This document shows, piece by piece, positions 1 to 10,433 of a stretch of 64,000 bases of DNA. The notes under the pieces are model-generated. The model was not told the DNA's origin and did no database searches. It saw only the letters and a list, made by a program, of their open reading frames with translations. The position numbers were made by a program, and so were the translations under genes. Position 1 is the stretch's first letter. Each line of letters opens with the position of its first letter. This DNA is from Paramylibacter ulvae (lineage in GTDB: Bacteria; Pseudomonadota; Alphaproteobacteria; Rhodobacterales; Rhodobacteraceae), in NCBI RefSeq assembly GCF_014652655.1, contig NZ_BMZF01000005.1, positions 124,001 to 188,000 of the forward strand, read 5' to 3'.

Positions 1-1344
1 GGGTCAGAACAATTGCTGCGCAATTTGGCCACGAAATACAACGGCAAGGGTGCGGTGCGTGTGTTACGTGCGCCTTGCATGGGGCGCTGTGACACGGCGC
101 CAACCTTGGAAATTGGCCATAATCACATTGATCACGCCGATTTGGGCAGGGTCGCCGCGGCAATTGATGCGGGTGATACCCACGCCCATATCCCAGATTA
201 TGAAATGTTTGAAAATTACCGCGACGATGGTGGTTATCGCGAACTGGAAGCGCTGCGCGGTGGATCGAAAACGCCAAACACCCTGCAAGACGAAGTGCTT
301 GAAAGTGGTCTGCGTGGTATGGGGGGCGCAGGGTTCCCGTCAGGCAAAAAATGGTCATTCGTACGTATGAACAAAGGCCCGCGTTATTTGGCGGTGAATG
401 GTGACGAGGGCGAGCCTGGCACATTCAAAGATCGCTATTTTTTGGAACGCGAACCCCATGTGTTTCTTGAGGGCATGTTAATTGCTGCTTGGGCGGTAGA
501 GGCGGAAAAATGTTTCATCTACATGCGCGATGAATATCCCGCCGTGTTGGAATTGTTGCGCGTTGAAATTGCCAAGCTGGAATCAGCGGGTATTGTTGAT
601 GCAGGATATATTGATCTGCGCCGTGGGGCGGGGGCATATATCTGCGGCGAAGAATCCGCCATGATCGAAAGCATTGAAGGAAAGCGCGGAATGCCCCGCC
701 ATCGCCCACCATTCGTGGCATCGGTCGGGATATTTAACCAACCCACATTGGTGCATAATGTTGAAACGCTGTATTGGATTTGCAAAATCGCACGCCATGG
801 CGGCGATATATTCGGTGCGCACGGTGTGAATGGACGCAAAGGTATGCGCAGCTATTCCGTATCGGGGCGGGTGCGCCATCCAGGTGTGAAAATCGCGCCA
901 GCGGGCGTGACCATCCGCGAATTGATCGATGATTATTGTGGTGGCATGGCCGATGGGCAAGAATTCAAAGCATACCAACCAGGTGGCCCATCATCTGGAT
1001 TGCTGCCCGCCAGTATGGATGACATCCCGCTCGATTTCGACACATTGCAAGAATACGATACATTCATCGGTTCCGCCGCAGTTGTGGTTTTATCTGACCA
1101 AGACAGCGCACGCGCGGCAGCACTAAATATGCTGCGTTTTTTCGAGGATGAATCCTGTGGCCAATGCACGCCGTGTCGCGTGGGTTGTGAAAAGGCCGTA
1201 AAATTGATGCAGGCTGATCACTGGGATCAAGGATTGCTAGAAGAATTATCCACTGCGATGGTGGATGCATCCATTTGTGGGCTGGGACAGGCCGCGCCAA
1301 ACCCCATTCGTATGGTGATGAAACACTTCGCCGACGAGATTTAA
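1..1344 (+). CDS. fdsB: NAD-dependent formate dehydrogenase beta subunit / NuoF-like flavoprotein (5' partial)
   Basis: This subunit carries electrons from the iron-sulfur clusters of a soluble formate dehydrogenase (or a related NuoF-type complex) through FMN to NAD+. The frame is open to the left edge, so the start lies outside the window; 447 residues are visible. The first residues hold the second half of a thioredoxin-like [2Fe-2S] domain (CMGRC), as in FdsB, which fuses a NuoE-like domain to NuoF. The NuoF core follows with the glycine-rich FMN/NADH segment (RGMGGAGFPSGKKW), a GEPGTFKDR segment, GEES, and the C-terminal [4Fe-4S] motif CGQCTPCRVGC with a later Cys in SICGLG. It ends one base before the YhhN-family gene, so the two are probably cotranscribed. 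fdsA, often next in such operons, does not follow here. The choice between FdsB and another NuoF homologue rests on the fused N-terminal domain. Confidence 0.85.
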   Translation, partial: GSEQLLRNLATKYNGKGAVRVLRAPCMGRCDTAPTLEIGHNHIDHADLGRVAAAIDAGDTHAHIPDYEMFENYRDDGGYRELEALRGGSKTPNTLQDEVLESGLRGMGGAGFPSGKKWSFVRMNKGPRYLAVNGDEGEPGTFKDRYFLEREPHVFLEGMLIAAWAVEAEKCFIYMRDEYPAVLELLRVEIAKLESAGIVDAGYIDLRRGAGAYICGEESAMIESIEGKRGMPRHRPPFVASVGIFNQPTLVHNVETLYWICKIARHGGDIFGAHGVNGRKGMRSYSVSGRVRHPGVKIAPAGVTIRELIDDYCGGMADGQEFKAYQPGGPSSGLLPASMDDIPLDFDTLQEYDTFIGSAAVVVLSDQDSARAAALNMLRFFEDESCGQCTPCRVGCEKAVKLMQADHWDQGLLEELSTAMVDASICGLGQAAPNPIRMVMKHFADEI

Positions 1345-1345
1345 C

Positions 1346-2017
1346 ATGGATATCACCATCCTAATCGGCATATCCGCATTGCTTGCGGTTATCCAGTTGT
1401 TGTTCTTTTGTTATCGCGACAATTCGTTTGGAAAAACATTAACAAAAACGTCTAGTATTTTGTTTTTGCTTATCTTTGCAATTTTGACGAAGTCACCAAT
1501 TCTGTTCATTATCGGCCTTGGGCTTTGTGCGGCGGGTGATTATTTGCTGTCACGCGATGGCGATAAAAACTTTCTGATGGGTGTGGGGGCATTCGCACTT
1601 GGCCATCTGTTTTACGCTGCATTGTTTATCACCCATCCATTACCGTTGTTTGATGTGATTGGCGATGGGCTGGGGCTGAAATTACTGGCCGCGATTATCG
1701 CCATTGGCGCATTGATGGGGGTAATCTTGTGGCGGCGCACGGGTGAATTAAAAATTCCCGTGACGGGCTATGTCATTATAATTTGCCTGATGGGCATGAC
1801 ATCATTGAAATTTTTAGGGCTTGATCGCGCCACGATCATATTGGGCGTTGGGTTATTCATGGCATCCGACATTGTTTTGGCGTTGGAAAAATTTGTTCTT
1901 GGCAAAGACAGTTTTTGGCGCGTGTTCACACCATTCATTGTTTGGGCAACCTATTGGGGCGCACAGTTTTTTCTCACCTTTGGTGTCATATACGCCTATC
2001 GCATCGCGGTGGCCTAG
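1346..2017 (+). CDS. YhhN/TMEM86-family membrane protein (lysoplasmalogenase-like)
   Basis: This is a 223-residue polytopic membrane protein with about seven to eight hydrophobic segments. The motif of the YhhN family is visible in its first half: a CAAGDYLLS segment followed by a GxxAFALGHLFY segment around residues 58–90. A second acidic motif within a membrane segment (MASDIVLA) lies near residue 175. Family members cleave the vinyl ether bond of lysoplasmalogens in animals; the bacterial role is not settled, so lipid turnover is only an inference. It starts one base after the formate dehydrogenase-type gene and its stop overlaps the stop of the convergent transglycosylase gene (shared CTAG). 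Confidence 0.8.
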   Translation: MDITILIGISALLAVIQLLFFCYRDNSFGKTLTKTSSILFLLIFAILTKSPILFIIGLGLCAAGDYLLSRDGDKNFLMGVGAFALGHLFYAALFITHPLPLFDVIGDGLGLKLLAAIIAIGALMGVILWRRTGELKIPVTGYVIIICLMGMTSLKFLGLDRATIILGVGLFMASDIVLALEKFVLGKDSFWRVFTPFIVWATYWGAQFFLTFGVIYAYRIAVA

Positions 2018-2901
2018 TTGCGATAAACCGCACAGACACAGCCACTTGATTTCAGCTTGGAACAAAACGCAGCTGCCGCGCGGCGATCATCAAATCCAAT
2101 GCGAGCGGTATAAACGCGCCGCGTGCCCGCCATGCGTTTGTAAATGTAATCAACTGATTTGGGGCGCAACAATGCCTTGCAAGATAGCGCACGGCGCCGA
2201 TAGGCCGCGGCGGCGGCGCGTTGGCTGTTGCCCGCGGCCAATTGCACACCCCATGGTTTATACTGTGGCAGGGCCTTGTACTTTGTATAAACCCGTTTTT
2301 CCGCCAGATTAAAACAGGCGGGCAGAAACGGTAAATCACCGCTCAGGCGAAAATCAGGATTTTCGGGCGGATTGTCACGCCAAATTTTTGCGCTGATATT
2401 GGTGATGATCTGAACATAGTTCCATGTTTCATTGGGCAAACCTGTATCACCCGCCATAAATGATCGTGCGCGCAATTCACCCGCATTATATGCAGCCGCG
2501 GCCAATCCTTCGTTTCCAAATCCACGCACCAACCGCCCCATGTAGCGCGCGGATTCATCCAATGCTTCGGCAGGGTTCCACGGGTTTTCCAGCCCGCGAA
2601 TTTTTGCAGTGGTTGGGATGAACTGTGCAATCCCTTGGGCGTTGGCGGGGCTGCGGGCGTTGGGGTTAAATCGGCTTTCTTGCCAAATCAGTCGCGCGAA
2701 AAAATGGGGGTTCACGCCGTGGCGTGTGGCTAGCGTTTCAATCGCACCGCAAACGTCGGTTTCAAATTGCGCGGGTGTAATGCAAACGGGTGCGCCGTAT
2801 TTATCGCTGGAACATTGGATTGTATCGCCCGTGTCTTGTGCGAAAGCGGGCGCGAAAAAACCGCTTAACAACAGCAAAAAGATCATGACAAACACACGCA
2901 T
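2014..2901 (-). CDS. Secreted lytic transglycosylase, SLT domain
   Basis: This periplasmic enzyme would cleave glycan strands of peptidoglycan. The start at 2901 is preferred because it begins with MRVFVMIF and a hydrophobic signal sequence ending near AFA; longer in-frame starts reach 2946. The SLT domain follows with the catalytic Glu in WQESRFNPNA, then the family signatures AQGIAQFIP and AAAYNAG. A long tail after about residue 195 is rich in Ala/Arg and Cys and ends in a small basic segment that resembles a SPOR-like peptidoglycan-binding fold (YTARIGFDD...AAFCSKLKSSG), but this is only a suggestion. The length is 295 residues. Its stop codon overlaps that of the convergent YhhN-family gene. 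Confidence 0.83.
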   Translation of the reverse strand: MRVFVMIFLLLLSGFFAPAFAQDTGDTIQCSSDKYGAPVCITPAQFETDVCGAIETLATRHGVNPHFFARLIWQESRFNPNARSPANAQGIAQFIPTTAKIRGLENPWNPAEALDESARYMGRLVRGFGNEGLAAAAYNAGELRARSFMAGDTGLPNETWNYVQIITNISAKIWRDNPPENPDFRLSGDLPFLPACFNLAEKRVYTKYKALPQYKPWGVQLAAGNSQRAAAAAYRRRALSCKALLRPKSVDYIYKRMAGTRRVYTARIGFDDRRAAAAFCSKLKSSGCVCAVYRN

Positions 2902-3016
2902 GTGATCGTTTAACCCGCTGCTTTGCGATTGCATAGATGAAATCAAAGTAACGATGGCTCTTCCATCTTTTGTTGATGCATATTAGGTGGGGTAAAGGAA
3001 ATTGGAGCCCGCATAT

Positions 3017-4654
<1,638 letters not shown>

Positions 4655-4696
4655 CTTTGCTCCATAAGACATTGAAACAATTGCAATAGGTTATTC

Positions 4697-5617
4697 ATGA
4701 GCGATTGGATCATCAGCATCGCAAACACCCCTGCGGGCAGTAATGTTGCACTGGGTTTGGCGTTGTTTGCGGCCGTAATGCACGCCATTTTTGGCGCGCT
4801 GCAAAAGGGTAAATATGATCCTTGGATCATGCGCGGTGCGATGGATTTTTGCTATGGCATAATCGCTGCACCGATTGCATTATTTATGGTCCCATGGCCC
4901 GAACCCCATATGTGGCTGATATTCATCGGTATGTTCGTGTTGCACGTGATTTACAAAGTCACCCAAGGCATGGCCTATAGCCACGGTGCATATACAGTTG
5001 TCTACCCCGTGGTGCGCGGACTTGGCCCGTTGTTCACCGTTTTGGCGGCGGGCGTCGTGTTTGGCGAACATTTTGGCGCGGTACAATGGGCAGGGGTTGT
5101 TTTGCTGACTGTATCGATCTTGATGCTGGCGCGGCTGAACCTGAAACGGGCCAAGCGCAGTGGTATCAAGCTGGAAAGCGATGAATTGAAACTTGCCCTT
5201 GCTTGGGCGGTGGCGGCTGGGTTCATGGTGGCGGCCTATACCACCTATGATGCGTATGGCATTCGCGCCACGTTGAATCCGTTTACATTCCTTGCGTGGT
5301 TCTTTTTCATTGATGGGTTGTCGGTGTTCCCATGGGTCGCCGCATTGCGTTGGCGGGGCATGGAAAACCGCCCCGATGTGGCACCCTTGATGATGCGTGG
5401 ATTGATCGGCGGGATCGTTGCCTATTTCAGTTTTGGCGCGGTGATGTTGGCCACTCGCCTGGACAAAGTTGGCGAAGCGGCGGTGCTTCGCGAGACATCA
5501 CCAATATTTGCAGCGCTGATTGGTTGGCTTTTCCTCAAAGAAACCGTAGGTGTAACCCGTGCCATATTCATGGGATTAATCGCGATGGGCGCGGTGTTGG
5601 TTGAATTTGGCGGCTAA
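4697..5617 (+). CDS. EamA/DMT-family transporter
   Basis: This is a 306-residue drug/metabolite transporter-superfamily protein with about ten predicted membrane segments arranged as two EamA repeats. The second repeat holds the usual glycine-rich segment and the C-terminal ETSPIFAALIGWLFLKE motif seen in these carriers. The substrate cannot be read from the sequence. It lies 42 bases after ftsY and 11 bases before ispZ on the same strand, so the three genes probably form one transcript. The ATG at 4697 follows a weak AATAGG-like ribosome binding site. Confidence 0.85.
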   Translation: MSDWIISIANTPAGSNVALGLALFAAVMHAIFGALQKGKYDPWIMRGAMDFCYGIIAAPIALFMVPWPEPHMWLIFIGMFVLHVIYKVTQGMAYSHGAYTVVYPVVRGLGPLFTVLAAGVVFGEHFGAVQWAGVVLLTVSILMLARLNLKRAKRSGIKLESDELKLALAWAVAAGFMVAAYTTYDAYGIRATLNPFTFLAWFFFIDGLSVFPWVAALRWRGMENRPDVAPLMMRGLIGGIVAYFSFGAVMLATRLDKVGEAAVLRETSPIFAALIGWLFLKETVGVTRAIFMGLIAMGAVLVEFGG

Positions 5618-5628
5618 AGGATAATGAG

Positions 5629-6243
5629 ATGAGCAATAAAAACGTCAGCCCCTTGGTGAAAACTGCGTTGGAAATGGGGCCAGTCATCCTGTTTTTCGTC
5701 GCGTTCGTTTTGCTAAAGGATCGTGAATTTATTGTTGCGGGAACGGCATACAAAGGCTTCATCGCCGCAACCGCGCTGTTCATTCCAGTCTTGCTGATTT
5801 CAACGGGGATCTTGTGGAAACTCACGGGTGAATTATCCAAAATGCAAATCGTTACCGCCGTGTTGGTTTTGGTGTTCGGTGGGCTTGGCATTTGGTTTAA
5901 TGACGAGCGGTTCTTTAAAATGAAACCGACACTGATCTATCTGATCTTTGGTGGTTTGTTGGGCTTTGGCCTATTGCGTGGGCAATCATATCTAAAGGTC
6001 GTCATGGAACAGGCATTGCCGATGGTTGATGCGGGTTGGATGATCCTGACCAAACGCATGACCGCGTTTTTCTTTGCCCTTGCCATCGCAAACGAAGTTG
6101 TCTGGCGCACCATGTCAACAGAGGCATGGGTGAATTTCAAAACCTTTGGTCTGACGGCTGCGCTGTTTATCTTTATGATGACGCAATCAGGTTTGTTAGC
6201 GAAATATGGTATCGCGCAAGACGACGACACGGACGCTGCATAA
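5629..6243 (+). CDS. ispZ: Septation protein A / inner membrane-spanning protein YciB
   Basis: This is a 204-residue inner membrane protein of the YciB/IspZ family, linked to cell division and envelope synthesis. The family features are visible: an N-terminal GPVILFF membrane segment, a central FKMKPTLIY motif, a GQSYLKVVMEQALPM segment, and the conserved LTKRMTAFFFALAIANEVVWR stretch split here by reading across two helices. Five membrane segments are expected. It starts 11 bases after the EamA gene with a GATAATGAG leader and ends 41 bases before the convergent GST gene. Confidence 0.9.
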   Translation: MSNKNVSPLVKTALEMGPVILFFVAFVLLKDREFIVAGTAYKGFIAATALFIPVLLISTGILWKLTGELSKMQIVTAVLVLVFGGLGIWFNDERFFKMKPTLIYLIFGGLLGFGLLRGQSYLKVVMEQALPMVDAGWMILTKRMTAFFFALAIANEVVWRTMSTEAWVNFKTFGLTAALFIFMMTQSGLLAKYGIAQDDDTDAA

Positions 6244-6284
6244 CCAGCGCGCCTGATACAGCGTCGTCTGCATCATTGGTGTAA

Positions 6285-6980
6285 CTACTTTCTAAACAGG
6301 TTCTTCTGGGCGGATTTATCCCCCAGCGTTTTACGCTTTTCCGCCGCCAATGCTCGCCCACGTGCAACGCCATCGCGCGCGACGCAACGATCAATCCACG
6401 CGGCCATATTGGGAAATTGTGTTAAATCCTGTTCTTGGCGTTCCCACAGGCTTGCCCATGGCCACACGGCCATATCCGCAATCGAAAATTCACCGCAAAT
6501 ATAATCGCGCCCCGCCAGTTGTTTTTCCAAAACACCATAAAGGCGTGCAACCTCGCTGCGATAGCGATCTTGGGCATAGGGGATCACCTGTGGTGGTTCC
6601 AAATTCGGTGCATAGGCCAGAAAATGATGCGCCTGTCCTGCCATGGGGCCAAGACCACCCATTTGCCACATTAACCATTGATCAATTTCAATCGCTTGGC
6701 GCGGTGATGTGCCGTAAAACTTGCCCGTTTTACGCGCCAGATATTGTAAAATCGCACCTGACTCAAAAATCGAAATCGTTTCACCGTCAGGGCCATCATG
6801 ATCCACAATCGCAGGCATGCGGTTATTGGGGGAAATCGCCAGAAATTCTGGTTTGAATTGATCACCCGCACCAATATCCACAAGGTTCAGATTGTAATCC
6901 AATCCCATTTCTTCCAGTGCGATGGCGATTTTCCAACCGTTTGGAGTTGGCCAAAAATACAGATCAATGGGTTTTGTCAT
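6285..6980 (-). CDS. Glutathione S-transferase family protein (YfcG/YghU-like)
   Basis: This is a 231-residue cytosolic GST. The N-terminal thioredoxin-like domain starts IDLYFWPTPNGWKIAIALEE, with the TPNGWK segment placed where Nu-class enzymes bind glutathione, and contains the NNRMPAIVDHDGP loop with the cis-Pro and the ESGAIL segment. The helical C-terminal domain contains FSIADMAVWPW. These features fit disulfide-bond reductase type GSTs (YfcG-like). The ATG at 6980 is chosen because GAGGA lies 7 bases upstream; a TTG at 7007 extends the frame but lacks a good site. It faces ispZ convergently. Confidence 0.85.
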   Translation of the reverse strand: MTKPIDLYFWPTPNGWKIAIALEEMGLDYNLNLVDIGAGDQFKPEFLAISPNNRMPAIVDHDGPDGETISIFESGAILQYLARKTGKFYGTSPRQAIEIDQWLMWQMGGLGPMAGQAHHFLAYAPNLEPPQVIPYAQDRYRSEVARLYGVLEKQLAGRDYICGEFSIADMAVWPWASLWERQEQDLTQFPNMAAWIDRCVARDGVARGRALAAEKRKTLGDKSAQKNLFRK

Positions 6981-7038
6981 ACGCGTGTCCTCAGTTTGTG
7001 AAAACAATTGCAGATTATACGCGTATTACAACCCCGCA

Positions 7039-8031
7039 CTACAATCCAGCACGGCGGCGATATGATAATCCTCGCAGCCATGTGAATGAAATATAAGACA
7101 GGTTGAATACCGCACCCACCTTGCGCGGTTGATCGACGTTGCCCAACCGATGGGTCAATTCCGCGGGAGTAAACCCAGCCTCGCGCCGAAAAATTGCGTG
7201 ATACAATCCAAATACACCGTCGCGTGTGTAAAACGACCAATGGCAAAACCCAGCCGTGGGGTGCGCCATGCGAATGCCCATCATGCGCAGGTTTTGCAAA
7301 ACCTTTGGACAATCAATTTGAATGTTCACCCAATTGGAACGGCGAAACGGAAAATCCATTCCTAATGCGCGATTGGCGGGGCCGGGACTGGGTGCGAACC
7401 GTTCAAACAGCAAATCGTAAAAATCATTTTGCCGCGCGGTAATGTTGTAAAATTTGGCCGCGCGCGCGGCGGGGTATTGCAATGCGGCCAGCGCCACCGC
7501 GCCAAATTCAGCGCCCCCCATCATCACAACCCGTCCCAAATTTTGATGAAAAATATGGCGCAAGGATTGCAACACAACCCGCGCCCCCATCGAATGCGCC
7601 ATGATGTCGATTTTGCGGTTGGGGGCAATATCATGGAGAAGATTAATTAATCGCGCCAATTGTGCACCCTCGGTTTCGGCGCGGTCATACACTTGGTGAA
7701 CAGCGGTGCGTGCCAAAAACGAATCTGATCGGGCATGCCAAGCAAACCCAATGGCCAACCCACCGCGATTATCATATTGCGCCACACCCATTTGGCGCGG
7801 CCAGGATCGGATTTTCCAATGTTTGCGATCAACATGGCGGGCAAAAATGGTGCGATGGGGATTATTCGCATGGGCAAGGGGGGAAAATTTATACCCATGC
7901 ACCATGATTATGATCGGCGCATCATCGGGCACGGATTTCAAATTTTCGCCCAGCAACGTCGCCACATCGCGCGCGGGCAAATCAGGGTGAAACAAACGCC
8001 CATCCAAGGAGTTCACACGAAAGACAGACAT
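7039..8031 (-). CDS. Alpha/beta hydrolase (DUF900-like)
   Basis: This is a 330-residue serine hydrolase-fold protein. Two hydrolase hallmarks are clear: an oxyanion-side IIIMVHGYKFSP segment near residue 45 and the nucleophile elbow AHSMGARV near residue 150. A late His for the triad would be in GFCHWSFYTRD. The substrate is unknown. The ATG at 8031 (MSVFRVNSLDG) is favoured because the sequence before it looks non-coding in character; alternative starts exist at 8070 and 8100. It diverges from the SAM-II riboswitch and metZ. Confidence 0.7.
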   Translation of the reverse strand: MSVFRVNSLDGRLFHPDLPARDVATLLGENLKSVPDDAPIIIMVHGYKFSPLAHANNPHRTIFARHVDRKHWKIRSWPRQMGVAQYDNRGGLAIGFAWHARSDSFLARTAVHQVYDRAETEGAQLARLINLLHDIAPNRKIDIMAHSMGARVVLQSLRHIFHQNLGRVVMMGGAEFGAVALAALQYPAARAAKFYNITARQNDFYDLLFERFAPSPGPANRALGMDFPFRRSNWVNIQIDCPKVLQNLRMMGIRMAHPTAGFCHWSFYTRDGVFGLYHAIFRREAGFTPAELTHRLGNVDQPRKVGAVFNLSYISFTWLRGLSYRRRAGL

Positions 8032-8187
8032 TGGACTGCTCGTATCTTGTTTTATCGTTATGTGTTTCATAACAGCCAAAAACAACAAAACCGTAAACAT
8101 AGCGTTTCAGTTTGATGAACCGATCAAATTTTCTGCAAATTTTCCCACGCTTCTTGACGTCTAACCAAACTTGGGCGTATGTAGCCT

Positions 8188-8242
8188 GTGTGGCGATTTG
8201 TAACCGGATTGTGGGCCACGTTAAACATGCCGCTAAAGAGGT
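8188..8242 (+). promoter_or_regulatory. SAM-II riboswitch aptamer
   Basis: The segment matches the SAM-II consensus: a P1 stem GTGGC (8190–8194) pairing with GCCAC (8215–8219), the conserved loop GATTTGTAACCGGATTG, and the 3' pseudoknot strand GTTAAACATGCCGCTAAAGAGG ending in a Shine-Dalgarno-like AGAGG. SAM-II elements are found in alphaproteobacteria upstream of methionine synthesis genes, and metZ follows here. SAM binding should lower metZ expression. An intrinsic terminator begins 12 bases downstream. Confidence 0.92.
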
Positions 8243-8253
8243 CGAGGCGCGAT

Positions 8254-8280
8254 AACCCCGACTTTGGTTGGGGTTTTTTT
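8254..8280 (+). terminator. Intrinsic terminator in the metZ leader
   Basis: A 9-bp stem (AACCCCGAC, 8254–8262, with 8267–8275, one G·U pair) closes a TTTG loop and runs into a T tract (8274–8280). It sits between the SAM-II aptamer and the metZ start, where it can act as the expression platform. The aptamer 3' strand (GTCG at 8241–8244) can pair with CGAC at 8259–8262, which would disrupt this stem. Confidence 0.8.
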
Positions 8281-8306
8281 GTGGGCAGCGCCCAAAGGAT
8301 ATGAAT

Positions 8307-9485
8307 ATGGAACACTGGAAAGAAAAAACAAAATTGGTACACGCAGGTGCCAAGCGCAGCCAATTTGGCGAATTGTCAGAGGCGATTTTTCTGACCCAAG
8401 GGTTTGTGTATGACACTGCCGAGGATGCCGAAGCACGTTTTATCGAAAGCGGGCCAGATGATTACATTTATGCACGTTACGCAAACCCAACCGTGCGCAT
8501 GTTCGAAGAACGCCTTGCCGCACTAGAGGGCGCAGAGGATGCATTTGCCACCGCATCGGGCATGGCCGCCGTGTCTGGCACATTGTTTTCCATGTTACGT
8601 GCGGGTGATCATGTTGTATCATCCAAGGCATTGTTTGGTTCATGCCTGTTTGTGATTGATGATATCCTGCGCCGCTGGGGGATCGAGGTCACATTGGTTG
8701 ATGGCACCGATCTGGATGCTTGGGCCGCCGCGATGCAACCAAATACCAAGGTTTGTTTTTGCGAGGCGATTTCAAATCCCACATTGCAAGTGATCGATAT
8801 CGCAGGGGTTGCCAAAATCGCCCATGATGGCGGTGCGCAATTGGTTGTTGATAACGTATTTGCCACTCCAGTATTCCAACGCACGCTGGAACTGGGCGCG
8901 GATGTGGTGGTGTATTCCGCCACCAAACATATCGACGGGCAGGGACGCTGTTTGGGCGGGATTGTCTTGGGAACCAAGGAATTCATCCAAGACACATTTA
9001 TCCCGTTCAACAAACACACAGGCCCCGCAATGAGCCCATTCACCGCTTGGGTCATGCTCAAGGGGTTGGAAACACTGGTTCTACGTTGCGAAGCACAGGC
9101 AAAATCCGCAGTGGCAATTGTGGATGCACTAAAAGGTCACAAAAAACTTACATCCGTGATCTATCCCACCGATGAAACCCATCCACAGCACGAACTGGCG
9201 CGCCGCCAAATGACCGCAGGTGGTACAGTTGTCGCGTTCGAGGTTACGGGCGGCAAAGCGGCGGCATTTAAACTGCTCAACGCGTTGGAAGTATTCACCA
9301 TTTCCAACAACCTTGGTGACGCCAAAAGCCTGGTTACACATCCCGTGACAACAACCCATAAAAACCTGACCGATGACGCCCGCGCCGAGGCAGGGATCAC
9401 AGATGGCATGATCCGCCTGTCCGTTGGGATCGAGGACACAGATGATCTGATCGCCGATCTAATCGGTGCTCTCGAAAAGGTGTAA
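8307..9485 (+). CDS. metZ: O-succinylhomoserine sulfhydrylase
   Basis: This PLP enzyme of the Cys/Met metabolism family makes homocysteine from O-succinylhomoserine and sulfide. The 392-residue sequence shows the family motifs YARYANPTVRMFEERL, the ATASGMAAVSGTL segment, DNVFATP, and the PLP-lysine motif YSATKHIDGQGR. The C-terminal LSVGIEDTDDLIADL is typical. The ATG at 8307 sits 7 bases after AAAGGA; the ATG at 8301 is too close to it. Placement directly behind a SAM-II riboswitch supports methionine biosynthesis over a cystathionine-cleaving role. Confidence 0.94.
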   Translation: MEHWKEKTKLVHAGAKRSQFGELSEAIFLTQGFVYDTAEDAEARFIESGPDDYIYARYANPTVRMFEERLAALEGAEDAFATASGMAAVSGTLFSMLRAGDHVVSSKALFGSCLFVIDDILRRWGIEVTLVDGTDLDAWAAAMQPNTKVCFCEAISNPTLQVIDIAGVAKIAHDGGAQLVVDNVFATPVFQRTLELGADVVVYSATKHIDGQGRCLGGIVLGTKEFIQDTFIPFNKHTGPAMSPFTAWVMLKGLETLVLRCEAQAKSAVAIVDALKGHKKLTSVIYPTDETHPQHELARRQMTAGGTVVAFEVTGGKAAAFKLLNALEVFTISNNLGDAKSLVTHPVTTTHKNLTDDARAEAGITDGMIRLSVGIEDTDDLIADLIGALEKV

Positions 9486-9626
9486 TGTTCCAAAGCATCT
9501 GAAATTACTGGAAGATTGTCCTTGAGTGCGCCCATTGCGTCGCGTTCAAGGCAGTTTTACTGGTAACTTTCAATCAAAGCACCTATATAAATTGCATCAA
9601 GGGCACTAGACCGAAAGGAAACCCCT

Positions 9627-10247
9627 ATGAACCATCCTGATCCATTGAAAAACGATACAGCCGAAATGGTTGTTGAAAAGCCGTCCAAGCAACAGGCCGA
9701 AGATGCCGTGCGCACATTGTTGCGCTGGGCAGGGGATAACCCCGAACGCGAAGGGTTGTTGGATACTCCCAGCCGCGTGGTAAAGGCATATGGTGAATGG
9801 TTTCGTGGATATGAAGAAGACCCGATTGATATGCTCAAACGCACATTTTCCGAGGTCGAAGGGTATGACGAAATGGTGTTGCTAAAAGACATCCGTTTCG
9901 AAAGCTATTGCGAACACCACATGGCCCCGATTATCGGCGTGGCGCATGTGGCCTATATCCCAACCGAGCGGGTTGTGGGGATATCGAAACTTGCCCGTGT
10001 GGTGGATGCATTTGCAAAACGCTTGCAAGTGCAGGAAAAAATGACATCACAAATCGCCAATGCCATTGAAACCGCATTGCAACCGCGCGGCGTTGCTGTG
10101 GTGTTGGAAGGTGAACATCACTGCATGTGCACACGCGGTGTGAACAAAAACGGCGTCACCATGATGACATCCGCCATGCGCGGTGAATTCAAATCTGATC
10201 GCGATCAGCGTCGTGAATTTATGGCGGCAATTGGCAATCCCCACTAG
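9627..10247 (+). CDS. folE: GTP cyclohydrolase I
   Basis: FolE converts GTP to 7,8-dihydroneopterin triphosphate, the first step of folate synthesis. The 206-residue sequence has the zinc/active-site motif [10 protein letters not shown] near residue 95, the [22 protein letters not shown] signature in two parts, and the second zinc ligand motif HHCMCTRGV. The ATG at 9627 follows GAAAGGAAA. It stands alone, away from the folB–folP operon at 25–27 kb. A short hairpin with a T run after the stop may end its transcript. Confidence 0.96.
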   Translation: MNHPDPLKNDTAEMVVEKPSKQQAEDAVRTLLRWAGDNPEREGLLDTPSRVVKAYGEWFRGYEEDPIDMLKRTFSEVEGYDEMVLLKDIRFESYCEHHMAPIIGVAHVAYIPTERVVGISKLARVVDAFAKRLQVQEKMTSQIANAIETALQPRGVAVVLEGEHHCMCTRGVNKNGVTMMTSAMRGEFKSDRDQRREFMAAIGNPH

Positions 10248-10273
10248 ACCAAGCTGGGTTAGATGCGGATAAG

Positions 10274-10295
10274 CTGTGCCTCTGGCACGGGTTTT
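10274..10295 (+). terminator. Possible terminator after folE
   Basis: A 7-bp stem CTGTGCC/GGCACGG with one T·G pair closes a TCT loop and is followed by GTTTT. It lies 27 bases after the folE stop. The T run is short, so the call is tentative. Confidence 0.45.
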
Positions 10296-10334
10296 CAAAC
10301 TGTTTGGTGCGATGCGGTGGCTGGGTCTTTGCTT

Positions 10335-10433
10335 GAGTGGCTTAGATAAAGTCAGATCACCGTTCGCAGGTGTAACGCGATTGAAACCAGTCTGGCGGTA
10401 CAACTGCATCGTCGACAATATGATTTTGGGTTT
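10335..10433 (-). pseudogene. Possible GNAT acetyltransferase C-terminal remnant
   Basis: On the minus strand this stretch reads KIILSTMQLYRQTGFNRV followed by TPANGDLTLSKPL. That resembles the last two strands of GNAT acetyltransferases (k-i-x-L-x-T ... a-x-x-LYrxxGF ... ymxkpL). No start codon with a ribosome binding site and no complete acetyl-CoA motif is present upstream, so if real it is a fragment. It lies in the 488-base gap between folE and trkH. Confidence 0.3.

Noticed and set aside
8268-8306. Upstream in-frame start for metZ
   Set aside because: The extra codons overlap the terminator hairpin and T tract, and the ATG at 8307 has a proper ribosome binding site.
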